A DNA stretch of 64,000 nucleotides from Acidovorax sp. 1608163 (GCF_003669015.1 NZ_CP033069.1:124001-188000); one strand, 5' to 3'; shown: positions 32,795 through 42,649, numbered from the stretch's first letter. Notes: generated from the sequence alone by a model not told the origin. Numbers and translations are program-made.

Positions 32795-35700
32795 CTAGAG
32801 CAAGTCGGCAGGCCCAGGCCGCCCGAACAGGTAGCCCTGGAACTGCTGGCAGCCGTTGCGCAGCAAGAACTCGCGCTGGCCTTGCGTCTCCACGCCCTCG
32901 GCCACCACGTCCAGCCCCAGGCTCTGGGCCAGGGTGACGATGGTGCAGGCAATGGCGGCGTCGTTGGGGTCGGTGAGCACGTCGCGCACAAAGCTCTGGT
33001 CGATCTTGAGCTGGTCCAGTGGCAGGCGCTTGAGGTAGCTCAGCGACGAGTAGCCGGTGCCAAAGTCGTCCAGCGAAAATCCCACGCCCCGCTGGCGCAG
33101 GGACTGCATCTTGGCAATGCTGTCTTCCACATCGTGCAGCAGCAGGCTCTCGGTCAGTTCGATCTTGAGCTGCTGGGGGGGCGCGCCGGTTTCCTTCAAG
33201 GCCTGCCACACCTGGGCGACAAAGTCCGGGTCGCGGAACTCCTGTGCACTCACGTTCACGGCCACCGTCCAAAAGCGGGTGGCGGGCTGCTGGTGCCAGT
33301 GCGCCAGTTGGGTGCAGGCCATGCGCAGCACCTGCTGGCCCAGTGGCAGGATCAGCCCGGTTTGCTCGGCCAGGGGGATGAATTCGCCCGGCGACACCAT
33401 GCCGCGCTGCGGATGGCGCCAGCGCACCAGCGCCTCGGCGCCCAGCACCTGCCCGCTTTCATTGACCACTGGCTGGTAGTGCAGCAAAAACTCGTTGCGC
33501 TCAATGCCCCTGCGGATATCGCCCTCCAGGGCCGAGCGTGCCGAGGCCGCTGCCTGCATGGCCGGGTCAAAAAAGCACAGGGTGTTGCGGCCCTGGGCCT
33601 TGGCCTGGTACATGGCCAGGTCGGCGCGCTTGAGCAGCTCTTGCACCGGCTGCGCCTGGTCGCGAAACAAGGTGATGCCAATGCTGGGTGTGCTGTGCAG
33701 CACCGAGCCCTCCAGCGCGTAGGGCTTGTTCAGCTCCAGCCGCACCTTTTGCGCCACCAGCTCAGCCTCCACCGCCGCCTGCGTGGGGTCTTCGTGCAGG
33801 TCCTGCAGCACCAGCACAAATTCGTCGCCCCCCAGGCGGGCCACGGTGTCGCTGGCCCGCACGCTGGCGGTGATGCGCTGGGCCACTTGCACCAGCAGCT
33901 GGTCGCCCCACTCATGGCCCAGGGTGTCGTTGATGCCCTTGAAGTTGTCCAGGTCCAGAAACAGCAGGGCACCGTGCTTGCCGTCGCGCGCGCTGGTGGC
34001 CACGGCGCGCTCCAATCGGTCCGTCAGCAGGCGCCGGTTGGGCAGGCCGGTGAGTTCGTCGTAAAACGCCAGGCGCTGGATTTCAGCCTCGGCCCGCTTG
34101 CGCTCGGTGATGTCGCGGGCAATGCCCCGGTAGCCAGCGAACTGGCCCTGTTCGTCATAAAAAGGCTCGCCGCTGACCGACACGCACATCATCTCGCCCG
34201 AAGGGGTCTGGCGCTGGATTTCAAAGTCGTGGAACACCTCGCGGGCCTGCAGCTGGGCCCGGTGTTCCACCCACAGCGTGTCGTTCACAAAGGTGTTGTC
34301 CAGCTCCCAGCGGGTGCGGCCATAAAAGGAATTGTCCTGGATGCCGACGGCGTCGCTCGATCGCCCGTCCAGCCGCACAAAGCGCAGCTGCGCGTCCTGC
34401 TCCCAGTACCAGTCCGACGACAGGTGCGTGAGGCTGCGCCAGCGGGCTTCGCTCTGGCGCAGGGCCTCGACCGTGCTCAGGTAGTCCGTCACATCGGTGA
34501 AGGTGCGCACCCGGCCGCCGTCGGGCATGGTGCAGGTGCGCACCTCCAGGTAGCGGCCGCCCCGTGTGCGCCGCACATAGCTGTCGGGCACGCTGTGGCC
34601 GCGCCCCTGGGCGGCGTATTCGGCCTGCACATAGGCGCGGGCCGTGGCCTCGATCAGCTCAAACCCCATGCCAAAGTCCCCGCGCTCGGTCTGAAACCGC
34701 ACGATGTCTTCGTGGCTGGGCTGGGTGGCCAAAAAGGCCTCGGGCAGCTCCAGCAGCTCCAGGTAGCGCTGGTTGTAGACGCGGATCTTGCCGTCGGCAT
34801 CGACCTTGACGATGCCCTGCGACACGCTGGCCAGCGTGGCGTGCAGGGCGTTGGATTTTTCGCGCAGCAAGGCGCTGGTGCGCAGCAGCTCGGCGTCCAG
34901 CTGGCGCCGGTCTTCCTGGGCACGGCGCGCCATCTCCAGCTGCCCCACGGTGTTGAGCAGCGGCTGCATGAACGGCACATCCTCGGCGGCATAGCCGTGG
35001 TGGCTGTTGGCCAGCAGCACCATGGCCACCATGTCCTGGGCGGCGTGGATGGGCAGGCACAGGCAGGTGCGCAATGCGGGCAGGCCAGGGGGGGCGTTTT
35101 GGCAGCGTGGGTCGGTGGCTGCGTTGTCTGCGATCAGGGGCTGCTCGCTGGCCAGCACCGTCCCAATCAGGGAGTTTGGCTCGTCAAAGACCAGGGCGTC
35201 TTGCGAGCGCCGCACGGTTTGCATGCGCGCGGCCTCATCCCAGCGGATGTCCGTCATCGCGTGCACATGCAGGGCCGGGGCGCGGTCGGGGTGGTGTTGC
35301 ACATGGCCCACCATGCCAAAGCTGCTGCGGGTCAGCTCCATCAGCTCTTCCAGCAGGGCGTCAAACGCCGCCTGGGGCCGGGCGCTGGCAATGAACACCG
35401 CCTGTGCCCGCGAAATGGCCTGCAGCAAACGGTGCTGGCGGTTCAGCATGGCCTCGGCAGAGCGGCGCGCGCGCGCGCTGGTGCTGCGCTCCAGCACGGC
35501 TTCAATCTGCGCGGGCAAGGCCAGCAGGTAGTTCATCCCGGGGTCCTGCACCGCAAAGTCAGCAAAACCGTGGCGCATGGCGTGGGCGGCATGGCCCTCC
35601 TGGCCAGGCCGCACCAAGATCAGGGCCGGCACGCCGTGCAGGGTTTCCAGTACGTCAAACGCACCGCCGTCGTCCACCTGCTGGGTGCACACCACAATGT

Positions 35701-35848
35701 CCACCGCCTGCTGGCGCAGCCGTTCGCGGGCGGCCTGCACACTGCTGGTCACGTCCACCCGCCAGCCCAGCCAGGGGTCTGCCAGCGCAGAGACCAGCGC
35801 TTGGGCGTGTTCCCTATCGTTGTCAATCAAAAGGACGGTGATGGGCAT
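32795..35848 (-). CDS. c-di-GMP cyclase/phosphodiesterase with pseudo-receiver, GAF, PAS, GGDEF and EAL domains
   Basis: A 1017-residue cytoplasmic signalling protein. Order: receiver-like domain (1-115), GAF (about 140-310), PAS domains (about 335-450 and 465-585), GGDEF (about 595-760, site RLGGDEFVLVLQ) and EAL (about 775-1015, GAEALVRWRHPQ, with DDFGTGYSSLSYLK and EGVETQ). Both enzyme motifs look intact, so it may make or degrade c-di-GMP. The receiver has the acidic pocket LLIDND but T55 where the phosphorylated Asp should be, so it cannot be phosphorylated there in the usual way. No partner kinase adjoins. Confidence 0.92.
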   Translation of the reverse strand: MPITVLLIDNDREHAQALVSALADPWLGWRVDVTSSVQAARERLRQQAVDIVVCTQQVDDGGAFDVLETLHGVPALILVRPGQEGHAAHAMRHGFADFAVQDPGMNYLLALPAQIEAVLERSTSARARRSAEAMLNRQHRLLQAISRAQAVFIASARPQAAFDALLEELMELTRSSFGMVGHVQHHPDRAPALHVHAMTDIRWDEAARMQTVRRSQDALVFDEPNSLIGTVLASEQPLIADNAATDPRCQNAPPGLPALRTCLCLPIHAAQDMVAMVLLANSHHGYAAEDVPFMQPLLNTVGQLEMARRAQEDRRQLDAELLRTSALLREKSNALHATLASVSQGIVKVDADGKIRVYNQRYLELLELPEAFLATQPSHEDIVRFQTERGDFGMGFELIEATARAYVQAEYAAQGRGHSVPDSYVRRTRGGRYLEVRTCTMPDGGRVRTFTDVTDYLSTVEALRQSEARWRSLTHLSSDWYWEQDAQLRFVRLDGRSSDAVGIQDNSFYGRTRWELDNTFVNDTLWVEHRAQLQAREVFHDFEIQRQTPSGEMMCVSVSGEPFYDEQGQFAGYRGIARDITERKRAEAEIQRLAFYDELTGLPNRRLLTDRLERAVATSARDGKHGALLFLDLDNFKGINDTLGHEWGDQLLVQVAQRITASVRASDTVARLGGDEFVLVLQDLHEDPTQAAVEAELVAQKVRLELNKPYALEGSVLHSTPSIGITLFRDQAQPVQELLKRADLAMYQAKAQGRNTLCFFDPAMQAAASARSALEGDIRRGIERNEFLLHYQPVVNESGQVLGAEALVRWRHPQRGMVSPGEFIPLAEQTGLILPLGQQVLRMACTQLAHWHQQPATRFWTVAVNVSAQEFRDPDFVAQVWQALKETGAPPQQLKIELTESLLLHDVEDSIAKMQSLRQRGVGFSLDDFGTGYSSLSYLKRLPLDQLKIDQSFVRDVLTDPNDAAIACTIVTLAQSLGLDVVAEGVETQGQREFLLRNGCQQFQGYLFGRPGPADLL

Positions 35849-36189
35849 GGACTGTGGTGGAGGGCAGGCAGCCAGGGGCGCGAAAACATCCGTTAGGACT
35901 TAGAACAGGGTCTTACGCAAATCAGGAGGCAACAGCCGCCTTTGCTTTGGGCTGAACGGCTTGCTTGTGCCCTGTTTTGCGTCAGTCATGTCCGGTATCC
36001 GCGCATCGTGCCTGCCATTGTGCAGAGAACTGGCCGACATCGCACACAATTTGGAACAATACGCCCCCTTCGTTGTGGCGCAGCGCCGCACAGCGGCTTT
36101 TCGATAGCGCCCTGGCGCCGGGTCCGCCCGGCCGGGGCGCTTTTTCCCGTGTTTCAGGATTCACCTTGCGGCCCCAGGCCGTTTTTGCC
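35849..36189 (+). promoter_or_regulatory. apt leader region with two terminator-like hairpins
   Basis: About 340 bases without a gene. AGCGCCCTGG (36106-36115) pairs with CCGGGGCGCT (36132-36141), with an inner CCGGG/CCCGG stem, followed by five T residues (36141-36145). A second, small hairpin CGGCC-CCA-GGCCG (36169-36181) is followed by five T residues and then the apt ATG. No gene upstream reads in this direction, so the hairpins are in the leader of apt. No ribosome site is visible between the last T-run and the ATG. Confidence 0.55.
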
Positions 36190-36744
36190 ATGCAGTCATT
36201 CAGCGTCAACCAGTACCTTCGTCAACACATCCGCACGGTGCCCGATTGGCCCGCGCCGGGCGTGCAGTTCCGCGACATCACGCCGCTGCTGCAAGACCCC
36301 AAGGTGTTTCGCGTGTTGATCGACGCCTTTGTGCACCGCTACATGGACAAGGCGCTGCGCCCCGATGTGGTGGCTGGGCTGGACGCGCGGGGCTTCATCC
36401 TGGGCGCCGTGGTGGCCTACGAGCTGAACGTGGGGTTTGTTCCCATCCGCAAAAAGGGCAAGCTGCCCTTCACCACGGTGGAGGAAACCTATGAACTGGA
36501 ATACGGCAGCGCCACCGTGGAGTTGCACACCGATGCCGTAAAGCCTGGTGACCGCGTGCTGTTGATCGACGACCTGATCGCCACCGGCGGCACCATGATG
36601 GCCGGGCGCCGCCTGCTGGAGAAGCTGGGCGCCACGGTCACCGAGGGGGCCGCCATTGTCGATTTGCCCGAGCTGGGTGGCTCGGATCGGCTCAAAGCAT
36701 CGGGATTGCCGCTGTTTACCTTGGTGGATTTCGCGGGCCATTGA
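36190..36744 (+). CDS. apt: adenine phosphoribosyltransferase
   Basis: A 184-residue purine-salvage enzyme that makes AMP from adenine and PRPP. The PRPP loop is [18 protein letters not shown], and [14 protein letters not shown] plus [20 protein letters not shown] are typical of the family. I start at 36190 ([10 protein letters not shown]); earlier in-frame codons belong to the hairpin leader. A terminator follows at 36767. The gene is alone in its transcript. Confidence 0.95.
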   Translation: MQSFSVNQYLRQHIRTVPDWPAPGVQFRDITPLLQDPKVFRVLIDAFVHRYMDKALRPDVVAGLDARGFILGAVVAYELNVGFVPIRKKGKLPFTTVEETYELEYGSATVELHTDAVKPGDRVLLIDDLIATGGTMMAGRRLLEKLGATVTEGAAIVDLPELGGSDRLKASGLPLFTLVDFAGH

Positions 36745-36766
36745 TGTCCGTTACCGCCTGCATCTG

Positions 36767-36787
36767 GCCGCCTTCGGGCGGCTTTTT
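36767..36787 (+). terminator. intrinsic terminator after apt
   Basis: GCCGCC, loop TTCG, GGCGGC, then TTTTT. Lies 23 bases after the apt stop. Confidence 0.92.
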
Positions 36788-36830
36788 CGTTTTATTGCGC
36801 GCGAATACCATTTTTGTAAAACCCCGTGTT

Positions 36831-36859
36831 TTGACTTTGAGGGTGTGAATCCGTAGACT
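36831..36859 (+). promoter_or_regulatory. sigma-70 promoter of proVWX
   Basis: TTGACT (36831-36836), 17-base spacer, TAGACT (36854-36859). This is one of the clearest promoters in the window; a start near 36866 leaves a leader of about 360 bases before proV. Confidence 0.7.
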
Positions 36860-36865
36860 TTCCCC

Positions 36866-37226
36866 GTGTTTCACTACCTGCCACGCAGGTGTTCAACCCT
36901 TGAGTGAAGTGCCGCCGGGAGTCGTGCATGCGACTCTGTATTGCCAACGCATTGGCAATGGCAGCACCCGGAGCGGGCATGCGTCCGCTCCAACCATGTC
37001 GAGCGAGCTGGTCTCGCGCAGCGGCCCGTCCGCTTCTCGACCCTTGCGCACGTCTGCCGCGTGCCATCCGGGTCGGTCTCTGTAAATCCCACGTTTTTTC
37101 GTGCTGCTGTGCACGCCGCAAGGCGCTGCCTGGCTGCTGCATCGCCAAGGCGTGGGCTTGTCGCCCTCCTCGGACCCTGCGCTCGTGTGGGGCGGCTTGT
37201 GTCGTTCAACCGGGAGGAGAAAGTCC
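36866..37226 (+). ncRNA. long structured leader of proV, candidate cis-acting RNA
   Basis: Five perfect hairpins stand in a row within 116 bases. They are GAGTCG/CGACTC (36919-36936), ATTGCCAA/TTGGCAAT (36940-36959), GGAGCGG/CCGCTCC (36970-36991), GCGAG/CTCGC (37003-37017) and AGCGG/CCGCT (37020-37034). Two small CGCC/GGCG stems follow before the ribosome site GGGAGGAG at 37212-37219. No convincing protein is coded in the region. I know no RNA family that matches. It may sense osmotic or ionic state or betaine, by gene context only. Confidence 0.55.
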
Positions 37227-38483
37227 ATGGCAAAACAAATCGTTATTGATCACGTGTTCAAGGTCTTTGGAGACGATCCACAAGAGGCCCTGGCGCTGGT
37301 CCGCCAAGGCCTGAGCAAGCAGGAGGTCCTGGCCCGCACGGGGCAGTCCATCGGGGTGTTTGATGCCCACTTGTCGATCGAGGCGGGCGAGATTTTCGTG
37401 GTCATGGGCCTGTCGGGCTCTGGCAAATCCACCCTGGTGCGGCTGCTGAATTTGCTGATTGAGCCCAGCGCCGGCCGCATCCTGGTGAACGGGGTGGACA
37501 TCGCGCAGTTGCCCGATGCGCAACTGCGGGCGCTGCGCCGCAAAGACATCAGCATGGTGTTTCAGTCGTTTGCCTTGATGCCCCATATGACGGTGTTGGA
37601 CAACACGGCCTTGGGCCTGGAGTTGGCCGGTGTCGATCGGGTTCAGCGCCAGGCGCAGGCAGCCCAGGCGCTGGAGCAGGTGGGCCTGGCCGGGTGGGGC
37701 GATAGCTACCCGGACGAACTCTCCGGCGGGATGCAGCAGCGCGTGGGGCTGGCCAGGGCGCTGGCATCGGACCCCTCGATCCTGTTGATGGACGAGGCGT
37801 TTTCGGCGCTGGACCCGATCATCCGCACCGAAATGCAGTCAGAGCTGCTGCGCCTGCAAAAGGTGCGCCGGCGCACCATCGTCTTCATCTCGCACGACCT
37901 GGACGAGGCCATGCGCATTGGCGACCGGATTGCCATCATGAAAGACGGGCAGGTGGTGCAGGTGGGCACGCCCGACGACATCCTGCGCAACCCCGCCAAC
38001 GACTACGTGCGCAGTTTCGTTCGGGGTGTGGACGCGGCTGCCGTGTTCAAGGCCGCGGACATCGCGCGAAAGCCCCTCACCGTGGTGGCCGAGCATGCCG
38101 ATCGGGGCTCGCGCGCGGCGTTGAGGATGCTGCAGGACCAAGACCGTGAGTACGCGTATGTGGTCAGCCCCGCGCAGCAGTTCCTGGGCGTGGTGTCGGT
38201 GGAGTCGCTTCGCTCGGCTTTGGCGGGGCACCAGGGGCCACTGGGGTTGGTGCACGCCTACCTGCCAGGGGTGCAGCCCGTTGTGGCCGACGAGCCCGTC
38301 AGTGAGTTGTTTGGTCGTGTCGCCCATGCGCCGTTTGCCATGCCCGTGGTGCAGGCCGATGGCCGCTTCGGCGGCGCCATCAGCAAGACCACCTTGCTCA
38401 AGTTTTTGGACCGGGACACCCCGCCAGTGCCTCCTTCGGGGCCTCCCTCTGGGGCCGATGTGGCGTCTGCGCCAGTGCGTTGA
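37227..38483 (+). CDS. proV: ProV, glycine betaine/proline ABC transporter ATPase
   Basis: A 418-residue ATPase of the quaternary-amine uptake system. An N-terminal family extension ([20 protein letters not shown]) precedes Walker [10 protein letters not shown] (61-69), the signature [15 protein letters not shown], Walker [12 protein letters not shown] and a C-terminal CBS pair (about 285-400), the part thought to sense ionic strength in OpuA/ProV systems. The start at 37227 has GGGAGGAG at proper distance. proW follows after 46 bases. A tail [14 protein letters not shown] is unusual. Confidence 0.93.
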   Translation: MAKQIVIDHVFKVFGDDPQEALALVRQGLSKQEVLARTGQSIGVFDAHLSIEAGEIFVVMGLSGSGKSTLVRLLNLLIEPSAGRILVNGVDIAQLPDAQLRALRRKDISMVFQSFALMPHMTVLDNTALGLELAGVDRVQRQAQAAQALEQVGLAGWGDSYPDELSGGMQQRVGLARALASDPSILLMDEAFSALDPIIRTEMQSELLRLQKVRRRTIVFISHDLDEAMRIGDRIAIMKDGQVVQVGTPDDILRNPANDYVRSFVRGVDAAAVFKAADIARKPLTVVAEHADRGSRAALRMLQDQDREYAYVVSPAQQFLGVVSVESLRSALAGHQGPLGLVHAYLPGVQPVVADEPVSELFGRVAHAPFAMPVVQADGRFGGAISKTTLLKFLDRDTPPVPPSGPPSGADVASAPVR

Positions 38484-38529
38484 CGGCCGACGAAACGCTC
38501 CGATTCCAGAACTTGAAAGAACCTGACCC

Positions 38530-39831
38530 ATGTCTGACCTGACGCTTGAAAAGAACCCCTACGACAACACCCCACTGAGCGCCGCGCCGTCCACACCACC
38601 ACCCTCCAACGACGCACCGGTGGCAGACAACCCCTGGACCAATGCCGACGCGGCGTCTGTGCAGGCGCCGTCCCTGGCATCGCCCGATGTCGCTGCCGAC
38701 GCGGCATCTGCCAACCCCTGGGGCGAGACTGCGGCCGTGCCCGATGCCGGGGGAGATTGGCTGGGGGCGGCCCCAGCAACCTCCACGGGCGCCCTGGACG
38801 CACCGGCGGGTATTGACGGTGCCGACCCAGGGTTTGCGCTGCACGCGCTGTGGGATGGCAGCCTGCCGGTGGAGTCCTGGATCAACCAGGGGCTGGGCTG
38901 GGTGGTCCAGCACTTTCGACCATTTTTCCAGACCGTGCGCGGTCCGATCGACAGCACGCTGACCGCAATGGAAGGGCTGCTGCAAAGCGTGCCCACCTTG
39001 TGGATGGTGGCGCTGCTGAGCCTGTTGGCCTGGCAATGCGCAGGCCGTGGCGTAGCCATCGGCGCGATGGTGTCCTTTCTGCTGGTGGCCCTGCTGGGCA
39101 TCTGGTCTGAAGCCATGGTCACCCTCTCTCTGGTGCTGACCTCGCTCGCGTTTTGTCTGGCCATCGGGCTGCCGCTGGGGATTGTGCTGGCCCGCAGTGA
39201 CCGGGCCCAGCGCTGGATGCGGCCCTTTTTGGATGCGATGCAAACCACTCCGGCGTTTGTGTACCTGGTCCCCGTCGTGATGCTCTTTGGCATCGGCAAC
39301 GTGCCCGGCGTGGTGGTCACCATCGTCTTTGCGCTGCCTCCGCTGGTGCGGCTGACCAATCTGGGCATCCGCCAGGTGCGCCCTGACCTGATCGAAGCGG
39401 CCCGCGCCTATGGGGCATCGCCCTGGCAGATGCTGGTGAAGGTGCAACTGCCGCTGGCCATGCCCTCCATCATGGCGGGCATCAACCAGTCGCTGATGCT
39501 GTCGTTGTCCATGGTGGTGATCGCTTCCATGATTGCCGTGGGTGGTCTGGGCCAAATGGTGCTGCGCGGCATCGGGCGGCTGGACATGGGGCTGGCCACC
39601 GTGGGTGGCCTGGGCATCGTGCTGCTGGCCATCACCCTGGACCGGATCACCCAGGCCATGGGCCAAGCGCGCCGTGGTGCGCGCCACTGGTGGCAGGTGG
39701 GCCCGGTGGGTTGGGTGGTCCGGCTGTGGGCGCGTTTGCGCAGGGCTCCAGCGCACCGAGCCACCACCGCGCCTGCAAACACAGACACCGCTGGCGCGCA
39801 CCCGCTGCCTGCAGCCCAGGCTGCGGCGTGA
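38530..39831 (+). CDS. proW: ProW, glycine betaine/proline ABC transporter permease
   Basis: A 433-residue membrane permease. Residues 1-105 are an Ala/Pro/Asp-rich extension of low complexity (NPWTNADAASVQAPS, NPWGETAAVPDAGG, with a doubled NPW motif). Helices begin at about 155, and the permease loop EAARAYGASPWQMLVKVQLP with the ATPase-docking Glu-Ala-Gly pattern is present. The C-terminus is again Ala/Thr-rich. The protein is longer than E. coli ProW (about 350) mainly through these ends. It couples with ProV and ProX. Confidence 0.93.
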   Translation: MSDLTLEKNPYDNTPLSAAPSTPPPSNDAPVADNPWTNADAASVQAPSLASPDVAADAASANPWGETAAVPDAGGDWLGAAPATSTGALDAPAGIDGADPGFALHALWDGSLPVESWINQGLGWVVQHFRPFFQTVRGPIDSTLTAMEGLLQSVPTLWMVALLSLLAWQCAGRGVAIGAMVSFLLVALLGIWSEAMVTLSLVLTSLAFCLAIGLPLGIVLARSDRAQRWMRPFLDAMQTTPAFVYLVPVVMLFGIGNVPGVVVTIVFALPPLVRLTNLGIRQVRPDLIEAARAYGASPWQMLVKVQLPLAMPSIMAGINQSLMLSLSMVVIASMIAVGGLGQMVLRGIGRLDMGLATVGGLGIVLLAITLDRITQAMGQARRGARHWWQVGPVGWVVRLWARLRRAPAHRATTAPANTDTAGAHPLPAAQAAA

Positions 39832-39947
39832 ATGGGGCGCGCCAGCCTGCGCGCCTTTCCCTTTTTCCTCTTCCCCACCGTGCGTGCCCGTTGCCACAAC
39901 GGGAACGCAGGCCTTTTGCATTCATTCACCCGTGAAGGAGCTATTTC

Positions 39948-40994
39948 ATGCACCCCCAAAATTTGATGACAGGTGTGTACCGCCTAACCCGTAACCGCCT
40001 GGCGGCGGCGCTGTCTGTGGGTGTTCTCTCGCTGGGCTTGGCGGGTGCGGCGCAGGCCCAGGAGCTGCTGCCTGGTATGGGCACCACGGTCCAACCCATT
40101 CAGAGTTCTATCGCAGAGGAGGCCTTTCAAACCATGCTGGTTTCCAAAGCGCTAGAGACGCTGGGCTACACGGTGAAAGCCCCCCAAGAGACCGAATACG
40201 CAACCGGGCATCTGGCCCTTGCCAACGGCGATGCGACCTTCATGGCCACCCATTGGGACCCGTTGCATGCCGACTTCTATCGCAACGCGGGGGGCGATGA
40301 CAAACTGTGGCGGCAGGGGGCTTATGTGCGCAACTCTTTGCAGGGCTATCTCATCGACAAGAGGACCGCCGACCAATACAAGATCACCCACATCTCACAG
40401 CTGTCCGATCCGGCGCTGGCCAAGCTGTTCGACACCAATGGCGACGGCAAAGCCGATTTGACCGGGTGCAACCCTGGCTGGGGTTGCGAGCTGGTCATTG
40501 AGCACCAACTCACGGCCTACAAGCTGCGCGACACCGTCACACACAACCAGGGCAGCTACGCCGCGCTGATTGCGGACACCATCGCGCGCTACAAGCAAGG
40601 CCAGCCCATCCTGTACTACACCTGGACGCCCTACTGGGTCAGCGGTGTGCTGCAGCCTGGCAAAGATGTGGTCTGGCTGCAGGTGCCGCACTCCTCCTTG
40701 CCGGGCGATCAAGCCAAGCTCAGCACCAGGCTGCCGGATGGGAAGGACTTTGGCTTCACGGTCAACACCCAGCGCATCGTGGCCAACAAGGCGTTTGCTC
40801 AAAAGAACCCCGCTGCGGCCAAGCTCTTTGAAGTCATGCAATTGCCGGTGTCGGATGTCAACGCACAGAACCTGCGCATGCGCGATGGCGAGAACAAACC
40901 CCAAGACATTGAGCGCCATGTGAAGGGGTGGATCCAGGCCCACCAAAAAACCTATGACGGGTGGGTGGCGCAGGCGCTGGCGGCGGCGCGGTAG
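39948..40994 (+). CDS. proX: ProX, glycine betaine-binding periplasmic protein
   Basis: A 348-residue substrate-binding protein. The signal peptide is about 1-37 ([23 protein letters not shown]). The mature start [20 protein letters not shown] and the tryptophans in [11 protein letters not shown] and [21 protein letters not shown] are typical of ProX-type choline and betaine sites. AAGGAG at 39934-39939 supports the start. It is the third gene of proVWX. Confidence 0.94.
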   Translation: MHPQNLMTGVYRLTRNRLAAALSVGVLSLGLAGAAQAQELLPGMGTTVQPIQSSIAEEAFQTMLVSKALETLGYTVKAPQETEYATGHLALANGDATFMATHWDPLHADFYRNAGGDDKLWRQGAYVRNSLQGYLIDKRTADQYKITHISQLSDPALAKLFDTNGDGKADLTGCNPGWGCELVIEHQLTAYKLRDTVTHNQGSYAALIADTIARYKQGQPILYYTWTPYWVSGVLQPGKDVVWLQVPHSSLPGDQAKLSTRLPDGKDFGFTVNTQRIVANKAFAQKNPAAAKLFEVMQLPVSDVNAQNLRMRDGENKPQDIERHVKGWIQAHQKTYDGWVAQALAAAR

Positions 40995-41096
40995 GCGGAT
41001 TCAAGCGCCGCAGCGCGCCTGCTCGGCCAGACGTTGCGTGAGCCAGCCTGCAAAGTCATTCCAGTGGGTGCGTGCCATGGTGGTGCTCCGCACGGG

Positions 41097-41351
41097 TCAG
41101 GCTGCTGCTGGGGCGGTTGGGGCGGCTTGCGTCATTGGCGCGTTCTGCCTGCGTGCCCAGGCCTTTTCGTGAAAGAAGAAGGCCACCGCCTGCACCGTAG
41201 GCTCCAGCAAACTCAGCGTGAGCGACGCGAGCAAATTGCCCGTGACGGCATAGGCGACCATGGCTGCGACACCAATGTGGATGAGGTAGTAGCTGCCCGT
41301 CTTCATGAGCATGGTCTTGTTCTGGCGGGCGATGCGGCGGATGTGGGACAT
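41097..41351 (-). CDS. DUF2061 small membrane protein
   Basis: An 84-residue protein with two hydrophobic helices (TGSYYLIHIGVAAMVAYAVT and SLTLSLLEPTVQAVAFFFHE), ending EKAWARRQ and a Ala/Pro-rich tail. The helix arrangement and the EPxxQxxxFFxHE motif fit DUF2061. Function is unknown. AAGGAG lies before the ATG at 41351. It stands alone, between proX and the SPFH operon, reading the other way. Confidence 0.85.
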   Translation of the reverse strand: MSHIRRIARQNKTMLMKTGSYYLIHIGVAAMVAYAVTGNLLASLTLSLLEPTVQAVAFFFHEKAWARRQNAPMTQAAPTAPAAA

Positions 41352-41602
41352 GGCGGGCTCCTTGAGGGATGGTGTGCTGTGGGGACTGGCTCAAATGGTA
41401 GGCATTCTCAATAGCAAACACCAATTGGCATTGGCTAAACAAAAGATAGCCACTATGAATAAGCGAGCGTGATGGCCCTGCAATGCCGTGTTGCCGCCTG
41501 CCCTAAATCCATACGCCGCGTGCTCTTTCTTCGCAACACCCCCGTTGCTATGATGGTTGTCTTTTCAACAGCGCAGGCGCGCAAGCGCTACTGGGAGCAC
41601 AC

Positions 41603-42643
41603 ATGGCCCTGATGGACTTCATCAAGAAACAGTTCATTGACATCATCCAGTGGACTGAAGACAGCGACGGCACCCTGGCGTGGCGCTTCCCGATGCGCGA
41701 CATGGAAATCCAGAACGGGGGCACGCTCATCGTTCGCGAGTCGCAGATGGCGCTCTTCGTCAACGAAGGCAAAGTGGCCGACGTGTTTGGCCCCGGCACG
41801 CACAAGCTCACCACGCAGACGCTGCCCGTCCTGACCTACCTGAAGAACTGGGACAAGCTCTTTGAGTCGCCCTTCAAGAGCGATGTCTACTTCTTCAGCA
41901 CCCGCCAGCAGATCGACCAGAAGTGGGGCACGCCCCAGCCGATCACCATCCGCGACAAGGACTTCGGTGCCGTGCGCCTGCGCGCCTTCGGTAACTACGC
42001 CTTCCGCGTGGCCGACCCCAAGCTGTTCCACACCGAAATCTCCGGCACCCGCGAGGAATACACCGTGGCCGAAGTGGACGGCCAACTGCGTGGCCTGGTG
42101 CTGCAAAACATCAGCAACGCCATCGCCAGCAGCGGCCTGCCGTTCCTGGATTTGGCGGCTAACCAGATTGCGTTTGCCGACGCGCTGGCCAAAGAGCTGC
42201 AACCCGCCTTTGCCAAGATCGGTCTGCTGCTCGAAGCCATGACCGTGCAGAACGTGTCGCTGCCCGAAGAGCTGCAAAAGATCCTCGACCAGAAGATCGG
42301 CATGGGCATGGTCGGCAACGACATGGCCAAGTTCATGCAGTACCAGACGGCGCAAGCCATCCCCAAATTTGCCGAAGGTGCGGGCAATGGCGGTGGCATT
42401 GCGGGCGACGCCATGGGCCTGGGTGCGGGCGTGGCGCTGGGCCAGGTGCTGGCGCAAAACCTGCAGCAGGGCCTGCAAGGCGGCGGCGCCCAGGCCGCGC
42501 CAGTGCCCGCAGCACCCGCAGGCGTGCGCCCTGACGAGGTGATGGCCACGCTGGAAAAGCTGGGCGACCTCAAGGCCAAGGGCATCCTCACGCAGGAAGA
42601 GTTCGACGCCAAGAAGGCAGAGCTGCTGAAAAAGCTGGTCTGA
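41603..42643 (+). CDS. SPFH-domain protein (YdjI/virion-core-like) with C-terminal SHOCT
   Basis: A 346-residue protein of the COG4260 SPFH group. The SPFH/band-7 region covers about 20-240 (GTLAWRFPMRDMEIQNGGTL, FGPGTHKLTTQTLPVL, QKWGTPQPITIRDKDFGAV). A Gly/Ala-rich linker follows and a SHOCT-type end (ATLEKLGDLKAKGILTQEEF, DAKKAELLKKL). Members oligomerise on membranes and occur with DUF4178, DUF350, PspA-like and spermidine-synthase-like proteins. It is the first of three genes in a row on the plus strand. No membrane helix is needed. Confidence 0.92.
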   Translation: MALMDFIKKQFIDIIQWTEDSDGTLAWRFPMRDMEIQNGGTLIVRESQMALFVNEGKVADVFGPGTHKLTTQTLPVLTYLKNWDKLFESPFKSDVYFFSTRQQIDQKWGTPQPITIRDKDFGAVRLRAFGNYAFRVADPKLFHTEISGTREEYTVAEVDGQLRGLVLQNISNAIASSGLPFLDLAANQIAFADALAKELQPAFAKIGLLLEAMTVQNVSLPEELQKILDQKIGMGMVGNDMAKFMQYQTAQAIPKFAEGAGNGGGIAGDAMGLGAGVALGQVLAQNLQQGLQGGGAQAAPVPAAPAGVRPDEVMATLEKLGDLKAKGILTQEEFDAKKAELLKKLV

Positions 42644-42649
42644 CCGGAT

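Noticed and set aside
32882-35896. 1004-residue plus-strand open frame
   Set aside because: Antisense shadow of the GGDEF-EAL gene; composition is rich in His, Gln, Val and Gly without any domain.
36893-37228. overlapping minus-strand open frames of 61-119 residues in the proV leader
   Set aside because: Several frames are open at once, none has a domain or ribosome site, as expected for structured GC-rich non-coding DNA.
40140-40160. AAAGCGCTAGAGACGCTG in proX as a copy of the palindromic repeat
   Set aside because: Only the GCGCTAG core matches; the codons are usual ProX sequence.
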